DNA of 38,371 nt, taken from contig NZ_VAUW01000038.1 of NCBI RefSeq assembly GCF_005771495.1, forward strand, positions 1-38,371, in the 5' to 3' direction. This stretch comes from Maribacter sp. ACAM166 (GTDB taxonomy: Bacteria > Bacteroidota > Bacteroidia > Flavobacteriales > Flavobacteriaceae). Under the pieces are notes generated by a model. It did no database searches, had not been told where the DNA came from, and saw only the letters and a program-made list of their open reading frames with translations. Shown here piece after piece: positions 33,901 to 38,371 of the stretch. Within the stretch, counting starts at the first letter, position 1, and each line of letters starts with the position of its first letter. The translations under genes were made by a program, and so were the position numbers.

Positions 33901-35163
33901 ATGAGTGTGAATGACCCCTATGCTGCCTTAAGATTTAAGGAATTCAATATTTTTCTTTTGGTTCGTTTTGCCATGGTTTTTGCATGGTCAATGCAGTTTA
34001 TTGTTATAGAATGGCAAGTATATTCTATGACAAAAGACCCATTATCTTTAGGTATCATCGGATTGATGGAAGTCATACCGGCAGTTGGCATGGCACTCTT
34101 TGCGGGTCATATCGTCGATCAAAAAGAGAAACGAAACCTGTTGGTAAAATGTATACTTGGTTTCTCGGTGATAAGCTTTGGATTATTCATTTTAAGTTTA
34201 CCAACTATATTAGGAGTTTATGATACTAAAGTCATACTATACGGAATTTACGCCCTAGTTTTTTTAGGAGGCCTTGTACGTGCCTTTTTAGGTCCAACAA
34301 TTTTCTCATTGATTGCTTTGATTGTCCCTAAAAAAATATACCCTAATGCGGCTACGTGGAGTAGCTCTACATGGCAAATGGCTTCGGTGCTGGGCCCAGC
34401 TTTAGCGGGGTTTTCTATAAGTTTTATCGGTGTACATTGGTCTATGTGTGTCATATTCGGATTTTCATTAGTGGCTTTATCTGCTCTTTTTCGTATTTCG
34501 AGAAAGCCAATTCTTAATCCCAAAATAGGGGAGCCTGTTTTTGAAAGTTTAAAGGAAGGGTTGAATTTTGTTTTTCGAACAAGATCGGTATTGGGTGCCT
34601 TAACACTAGATATGATTGCGGTTTTGTTTGGTGGGGCAGTAGCCTTATTACCAATTTTTGCCCAAGATATTCTACATGTAGGTTCCGAAGGATTTGGTGT
34701 TTTAAGGGCAGCACCAGCAGTTGGCGCTGCTATTACTATGTTAGGTTCTACTCGGTTTCCATTACATAAAAATGCAGGTAAGAAATTGTTATTCGCAGTA
34801 TTTGGGTTTGGTATCTGCATGATTGTTTTTGGATTATCAACCTATTTTTGGTTATCGGTGATCGCACTGTTTTTAAGTGGCGCTGTAGATGGAGTGTCAA
34901 TGATTATAAGACAAACGATTTTACAATTAAAAACTCCGGATAATATGCGTGGACGAGTGGCTTCTGTAAATTCGATGTTCGTAGGTTCTTCAAATGAACT
35001 AGGAGCCTTCGAGAGTGGTGTAACTGCAAAATTCATGGGCACAGTGACAGCAGTTGTTTTCGGAGGAACAATGACCTTGTTAACTGTTGGTCTTACCGCA
35101 ATTGTTTCCCCTGGTTTTCGAAAATTAGATTTGCAGAAAGATGTTGAAGAACACGAGAATTAA
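33901..35163 (+). CDS. MFS exporter (EntS/MFS_3-like)
   Basis: This 420-residue integral membrane protein has 12 predicted hydrophobic segments, the loop motif AGHIVDQKEKRNLLVK between TM2 and TM3 (the MFS D-x-x-x-R-R-type signature, degenerate) and the FRTRSVLGALTLDMIAVLFGG segment of the EntS-like group. The group exports siderophores or drugs by proton antiport; the cargo is unknown. It has its own strong promoter and a terminator, so it is monocistronic. The C-terminus ends DVEEHEN. No siderophore genes are near. Confidence 0.85.
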   Translation: MSVNDPYAALRFKEFNIFLLVRFAMVFAWSMQFIVIEWQVYSMTKDPLSLGIIGLMEVIPAVGMALFAGHIVDQKEKRNLLVKCILGFSVISFGLFILSLPTILGVYDTKVILYGIYALVFLGGLVRAFLGPTIFSLIALIVPKKIYPNAATWSSSTWQMASVLGPALAGFSISFIGVHWSMCVIFGFSLVALSALFRISRKPILNPKIGEPVFESLKEGLNFVFRTRSVLGALTLDMIAVLFGGAVALLPIFAQDILHVGSEGFGVLRAAPAVGAAITMLGSTRFPLHKNAGKKLLFAVFGFGICMIVFGLSTYFWLSVIALFLSGAVDGVSMIIRQTILQLKTPDNMRGRVASVNSMFVGSSNELGAFESGVTAKFMGTVTAVVFGGTMTLLTVGLTAIVSPGFRKLDLQKDVEEHEN

Positions 35164-35198
35164 GGATATATATTATTAATTTTAGATGTATTGCATAA

Positions 35199-35226
35199 AA
35201 AAGCCCCTACCAGGGGGCTTTTTTTA
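35199..35226 (+). terminator. Rho-independent terminator after the MFS gene
   Basis: AAGCCCC and GGGGCTT stem around a 6-base loop with seven T after it on the plus strand. Six T follow on the minus strand too, so it may act in both directions. It forms the left edge of the non-coding unit described next. Confidence 0.85.
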
Positions 35227-35417
35227 TTGTAGGTAATGCTTAAGATTTGGGTCATTAAGCCAGAGTACTTGTAAGTAAATTGAAGATTTGGGAATCAACA
35301 TTTAAACGTAACAACACCTTAAAGATATATTGAAAGTCTGGTTTTTTAAAACTATTGTTGTGAAGCTTATAAAATATGTTGTAAGAAAAGGATTACTGTA
35401 TGTTTGAAAAATATTAG
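35199..35417. repeat. Non-coding unit 1 of a diverged pair
   Basis: It begins with the AAGCCCC/GGGGCTT hairpin and runs through TAAGATTTGGGTC (35241) and the exact block GTTGTAAGAAAAGGATTACT (35378-35397) to ATTAG. The same features recur in unit 2. No reading frame of note is present on either strand. An AAGGAAT/ATTCCTT hairpin followed by a T-rich stretch lies just after it (35420-35446) and could end a plus-strand transcript. Function unknown; small RNA or dispersed repeat are both possible. Confidence 0.7.
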
Positions 35418-35576
35418 ATAAGGAATCATTCCTTTATTTTATTTTTGTCTAGCGAAATGTGAAGTAATTTAGTTATTTGTGAGGTCTAATTAAAAGTTTA
35501 ATCAATATCCTAAATTTTTAAGGATAGTTCGGCTACAGCCACTTTTTTTTATAGATATAATTATTTAAGGCAGCAG

Positions 35577-35798
35577 AAAAGCCCCAAAATTAGGGGCTTC
35601 TATGGCATGTAGGTAGCATTTAAGATTTGGGTCGTTAAGTAGGTAAACTTGTAAGGTTATGCGAAGATTTGGGGTCAACACTTGAACTTAATAACAGTGT
35701 AAAGATATAGCGTAGGTCTAGTATTTTAAAAATTTTGTTGTGAACCCTTTAGAAATTGTTGTAAGAAAAGGATTACTCATGGTTTGCAAGAACATTAG
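35577..35798. repeat. Non-coding unit 2 of a diverged pair
   Basis: This repeats unit 1: a GCCCC/GGGGC hairpin (35577-35601), TAAGATTTGGGTC at 35621, and the identical 20-base block at 35758-35777. The two inner landmarks are both exactly 380 bp from their unit 1 partners, while the intervening bases have diverged by substitutions, which points to an old duplication. No T-tract follows the hairpin on the plus strand; four T follow on the minus strand. It ends 28 bp before the lpxH stop. Confidence 0.7.
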
Positions 35799-35825
35799 TG
35801 TAATTAAATCGTATGTAGATATGAT

Positions 35826-36590
35826 TTAGGAGAACCTTTTCAAGGTAAGTTGTCCTCCATCAAATTCGGCGTATGTGTAATAATTAACCCAATCACCTAA
35901 ATTGGTGTATTTTGAATTTTCTTTCAATTCTATCTCTAAAGGAAGATGTCTGTGACCAAAAATGAAATGGTCATAATGTTGTTGTTCTAGCTTTTTATGA
36001 GCGTATTGCACAAGCCATTCTTTATCATCTCCTAAATACTTGGCATCGTCGTCACCTGAAATTAATTTATTTTTCACGGAGAAATACTGCGCCAAACGCA
36101 CCCCAATGTCTGGGTGTAGCCATCTAAAGAACCATTTAGCGACAGGGTTGGTAAATACTTTTTTCATTCGTTTATACCCTTTGTCATGTGGTCCTAATCC
36201 GTCTCCATGGCCAATAAAAAATGATATTCCGTTGATTAGATATTGCTGAGGTTTGTGGTAAACAGGAATATTTAATTCCTCCTCAAAATAGCCGTTCATC
36301 CATAAGTCATGGTTACCTACAAAATAGTAAAGAGAAATACCTGAATCAGAAAGCTCTGCTAATTTACCCAGGGTTCTTGTAAATCCTTTCGGGATTACAG
36401 TTTTATATTCGAACCAAAAGTCGAATAGGTCGCCCATAAGAAAAATCGCGCCAGCATCTGACTTGATGGAATCTAACCACCTAACGAATTTTAACTCCCT
36501 ATGCCTACTTTCTTTCATAGTAGGTGCACCCAGGTGATTATCGCTAGCAAAATATACTTTTTTTCCTTTCGGAAGTTCAATGTCCGTCAT
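35826..36590 (-). CDS. lpxH: UDP-2,3-diacylglucosamine diphosphatase (LpxH-type metallophosphoesterase)
   Basis: This 254-residue protein cleaves UDP-2,3-diacylglucosamine to lipid X, a step of lipid A synthesis at the inner membrane. Metal-binding residues of the calcineurin-like family are in FASDNHLGA (D17, H19), GDLFDFWFEY (D54), GNHDLW (N93, H94), GHGDGLGP (H128) and FGHRHLP. These match LpxH. A general phosphoesterase cannot be excluded from the sequence alone. It stands on the minus strand, convergent with the MFS gene across the non-coding repeat region. Confidence 0.85.
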   Translation of the reverse strand: MTDIELPKGKKVYFASDNHLGAPTMKESRHRELKFVRWLDSIKSDAGAIFLMGDLFDFWFEYKTVIPKGFTRTLGKLAELSDSGISLYYFVGNHDLWMNGYFEEELNIPVYHKPQQYLINGISFFIGHGDGLGPHDKGYKRMKKVFTNPVAKWFFRWLHPDIGVRLAQYFSVKNKLISGDDDAKYLGDDKEWLVQYAHKKLEQQHYDHFIFGHRHLPLEIELKENSKYTNLGDWVNYYTYAEFDGGQLTLKRFS

Positions 36591-36684
36591 TAGGATGTAA
36601 ATATATAAAAACTGTTTTGCGTACGAAGATGGTATATAGGTCTAAATGTGAGATAGTATTTATTAGAGTCTAAAATTAACTGGC

Positions 36685-37662
36685 CTATTCCTTTTCACTT
36701 AGAACAATTTTAATGGGAAGATGGTCACTATATCCATTTTTATTAAACCGTGATGAATTGGGTCTACCAAACTTTACGGGTTTTTTATACGCACCAGAAG
36801 TAAGTTCAGGGTAATCAACAATTGATACAGAACTCATTTTAAATGGAAGTGAAGTATTTTCTGATAGAATACTTTTTGAGACCATAAATTGGTCGAGAAT
36901 ATTAAATTTGTTGCCAAATACAAAAGTGCCTAATTGGGAATCTAAAAACCGATGCATAGGGTTGTAAAAGTACTTCAATCGTACTCTATTACTTTTTACC
37001 AAGGCTCTGTTATTAATGGCTAAAAGGTACTCTGATATAGATTTGTTATTCGGATTGTCATTAAAATCTCCCATTAATAAAATGGAAGCATCTTTGCCCT
37101 GTTCATCATAGATTCGCTCTATCCAATACGAAAGGTTTTCGGCAACCATTATTCTAAAAGGTTCACTAGAAAGTTCGCCTCCCGATCTAGAGGGCCAATG
37201 GTTAAGCACACAGATTAGTTTGTTGCCATTTGCGGTGTTTATATGAACTTGGAATAAATCTCTCGTTGAATTTCGTTTTATGATCCGTAGGCTAAAGGTT
37301 ATCTGTTCAGGGCCATATTTAGTTGTGTCATATATAAGGGCGGTATCAATACCGCGCTTATCATCTCCTTCTGAGATTACAAAAGCGTAATTCTTGTTAA
37401 GAGACGAATTCATTGTTGTAATCAAAAGTTCTATAACATATTCATTCTCGACCTCACAGACCCCTAAAATATCCGGACCTTCATTAGTATTGAATTTTGA
37501 AATAATCGAGGTAAGGTTTGCAATTTTATTATCTAGAATAGTTGCGTCCCATCCGCTAAGTTCAGAGCCTAAATGGTTGTTTAAAAATACGCTTCTTCTT
37601 GGCGAATTTTCAATATCAAACAAGTTTTCAAGATTCCACCAATAAATATGATGTTTTACCAT
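36685..37662 (-). CDS. Endonuclease/exonuclease/phosphatase-family protein
   Basis: This 325-residue protein has the EEP fold: WWNLENLFD near the start, ILGVCEVENE with the metal-binding Glu, NHWPSRSGG, LLMGDFNDNPNN with D and N of the metal site, and the terminal SDHLPIK with the catalytic His. Members cut nucleic acids or phosphoesters, or act on inositol or sphingolipids; the substrate is open. No signal peptide is apparent. The frame extends to a TTG at 37701, but the ATG at 37662 (MVKHHIYWWNLENLF) is chosen. It lies 94 bp from lpxH on the same strand. Confidence 0.85.
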   Translation of the reverse strand: MVKHHIYWWNLENLFDIENSPRRSVFLNNHLGSELSGWDATILDNKIANLTSIISKFNTNEGPDILGVCEVENEYVIELLITTMNSSLNKNYAFVISEGDDKRGIDTALIYDTTKYGPEQITFSLRIIKRNSTRDLFQVHINTANGNKLICVLNHWPSRSGGELSSEPFRIMVAENLSYWIERIYDEQGKDASILLMGDFNDNPNNKSISEYLLAINNRALVKSNRVRLKYFYNPMHRFLDSQLGTFVFGNKFNILDQFMVSKSILSENTSLPFKMSSVSIVDYPELTSGAYKKPVKFGRPNSSRFNKNGYSDHLPIKIVLSEKE

Positions 37663-37745
37663 GTTATTGTGTATTAAGGTGTTACCCTTAAAATAATACA
37701 ATATTTATGGATGAAAGGATTATTTTCGGTTAAATTTAGCAGAAA

Positions 37746-38195
37746 TCAATTATCACTAGCATACCATTCGGCGAACGAGGTATCCGTTTCTTGTAGTTTC
37801 AAGGAGAACAAGGAGATGTTTTTTGGAATTCTAGCCTTTATTTTAGCAGCAAAATCGATAACCATATTTTCACTTGTAGGTTGATAATCTGCCAATATTA
37901 CATTGTGGCCACGGTCGGTCAATTCTTTTGCCAACTCAACGTGAGGTGTGTTTTTATTGAAGACCGTAGCATGGTCAAATTTGTCGACAATATCCTCTTT
38001 TACGATTTTCTTAAGATCACCGAAATCTATGACCATCCCCAATTTTACATGTGATGTATCTATGATAGGCCTACCGATAACAGTGACGGATAGCTTATAA
38101 CTATGTCCGTGTACGTTTCTGCATTTTCCGTCATAGCCATAAAGTGCATGACCTGTTTCGAAATTAAACTGTTTGGTAATACGTATGTTGCCCAT
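37746..38195 (-). CDS. queD: 6-carboxytetrahydropterin synthase (QueD/PTPS family)
   Basis: This 149-residue protein has the PTPS zinc and catalytic pattern: His16 in FETGHAL, and Cys25, His29 and His31 in CRNVHGHSYKL. It likely converts dihydroneopterin triphosphate to 6-carboxytetrahydropterin for queuosine, though a sepiapterin-type or other PTPS activity is possible. The C-terminal acid motif SLKLQETDTSFAEW is present. The in-frame TTG at 38204 is less likely than the ATG at 38195. A TACCTTTG lies 18-25 bp upstream, and an insertion sequence begins 50 bp upstream. Confidence 0.92.
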   Translation of the reverse strand: MGNIRITKQFNFETGHALYGYDGKCRNVHGHSYKLSVTVIGRPIIDTSHVKLGMVIDFGDLKKIVKEDIVDKFDHATVFNKNTPHVELAKELTDRGHNVILADYQPTSENMVIDFAAKIKARIPKNISLFSLKLQETDTSFAEWYASDN

Positions 38196-38212
38196 AGAAT
38201 TCAATTGAAAGG

Positions 38213-38220
38213 CAAAGGTA
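38213..38220 (-). promoter_or_regulatory. -7 element for queD beside an insertion sequence
   Basis: The minus strand reads TACCTTTG, a perfect TAnnTTTG, 18 bp before the ATG. At 17-23 bases further upstream no TTG is present; that span (38238-38244) ends at the insertion-sequence terminus. Confidence 0.55.
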
Positions 38221-38244
38221 GCGAATCTTTGAAAGGATTTAGAG

Positions 38245-38371
38245 ACCTGAGTTCGATTAAAACATAACTAGTTGATTTGTTTTAACGGTTTGATATTTGA
38301 TGCTAGGTTTCTTGGGCAAGAAGCTATATGCAATAAGGCCTGAGATAATATTCACCAAGAAATTACCAAAG
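38245..38371 (-). mobile_element. Terminus of an insertion sequence (IS982-like)
   Basis: ACCTGAGTTCGATT at 38245 looks like a terminal inverted repeat, and the minus strand directly inside encodes the C-terminus of a transposase. The rest lies beyond the window. The other end and any target duplication cannot be checked. Confidence 0.55.
38257..38371 (-). CDS. IS982-like transposase, C-terminal fragment (cut by window edge)
   Basis: The minus strand encodes FGNFLVNIISGLIAYSFLPK, then KPSIKYQT and the ending TNQLVMF before a TAA at 38257-38259. The pattern N-F-x-x-N-x-x-x-G-L-x-A-Y followed by KPS and a final QL-hydrophobic is what I recall for the C-terminus of IS982-type transposases of Bacteroidota. 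The assignment is tentative, since only 37 full codons are visible. The stop lies 12 bp inside the supposed terminal repeat. Confidence 0.5.
   Translation of the reverse strand, partial: FGNFLVNIISGLIAYSFLPKKPSIKYQTVKTNQLVMF

Noticed and set aside
34248..34820. 190-codon open frame on the minus strand opposite the MFS gene
   Set aside because: It lies wholly inside the MFS gene, is rich in Asn, Pro and Lys with no domain, and mirrors membrane-protein codons; a shadow of the real gene.
35504..35550. TATCCT...AGGATA dyad and GGCTACAGCC plus T-tract as a third terminator
   Set aside because: The stem before the T-tract is only three to four pairs with a tiny loop; not convincing.
35164..35825. 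Hidden protein gene in the MFS-lpxH spacer
   Set aside because: All six frames are broken by frequent stops and the two units match as nucleotides, not as codons.

Overview
The window looks like chromosomal DNA of a marine-type member of the Flavobacteriaceae (Bacteroidota; Maribacter/Zobellia-like is a guess). The base composition is AT-rich. Several genes are preceded by the Bacteroidota promoter pattern TTG-N17-19-TAnnTTTG, and Shine-Dalgarno sequences are mostly absent. The gene orders DUF177-rpmF-fabH-accB-accC and tdk-alr, and the dispersed GAGGCACGAAGCAATCT palindromes, also fit this group. Most genes are housekeeping genes. I saw no rRNA, tRNA, CRISPR array, prophage or polysaccharide-utilisation locus.

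Layout. 1-130: cut-off end of an IS30-type insertion sequence. 170-3908: a TauE/SafE permease, divergent from a sodium:solute symporter coupled to a NagX/HGSNAT-like membrane acetyltransferase. 3898-10024: two serine esterases, then a same-strand block of ATP-grasp ligase with a lysine-rich tail, YbdK-type carboxylate-amine ligase, class I glutamine amidotransferase, and an unfamiliar protein resembling a permuted ATP-grasp ligase. This block is the best candidate in the window for an undescribed pathway. 10028-11728: ribE and pdxA, divergent. 11851-15776: DUF177, L32, FabH, AccB and AccC (fatty-acid initiation plus a ribosomal protein). 15876-20056: FAD oxidoreductase, lipoprotein, Gre-like protein, gluconate permease and ArfB.

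20321-27124 is a mostly minus-strand region: orphan ABC ATPase, prolyl oligopeptidase, asd, mscL, alr and tdk. 27230-33368: a hypothetical protein, rsmI, a HopJ-type protein, a uracil-DNA glycosylase-like protein, an AhpD-like protein, OsmC, recJ and a VOC protein, interspersed with palindromic repeats. 33430-33785 is a frameshifted small cysteine-containing gene. 33901-35163 is an MFS exporter with a strong promoter and terminator. 35164-35825 is non-coding and holds two diverged copies of a roughly 220-bp element set 380 bp apart. 35826-38195 (minus): lpxH, an EEP-family nuclease and queD. From 38245 to the end lies the terminus of a second insertion sequence (IS982-like), sitting just upstream of the queD promoter.

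How the parts relate. The two amino-acid/cell-wall enzymes Asd and Alr lie near MscL. FabH, AccB and AccC supply malonyl-CoA and start fatty-acid synthesis. LpxH acts in lipid A synthesis. RibE, PdxA and QueD make cofactors or pterins. The ligase/amidotransferase block has no obvious substrate here and probably makes or modifies a small peptide-like metabolite. Starts were moved to ATG codons, or to family-consistent starts, where the longest reading frame began at an implausible GTG or TTG.
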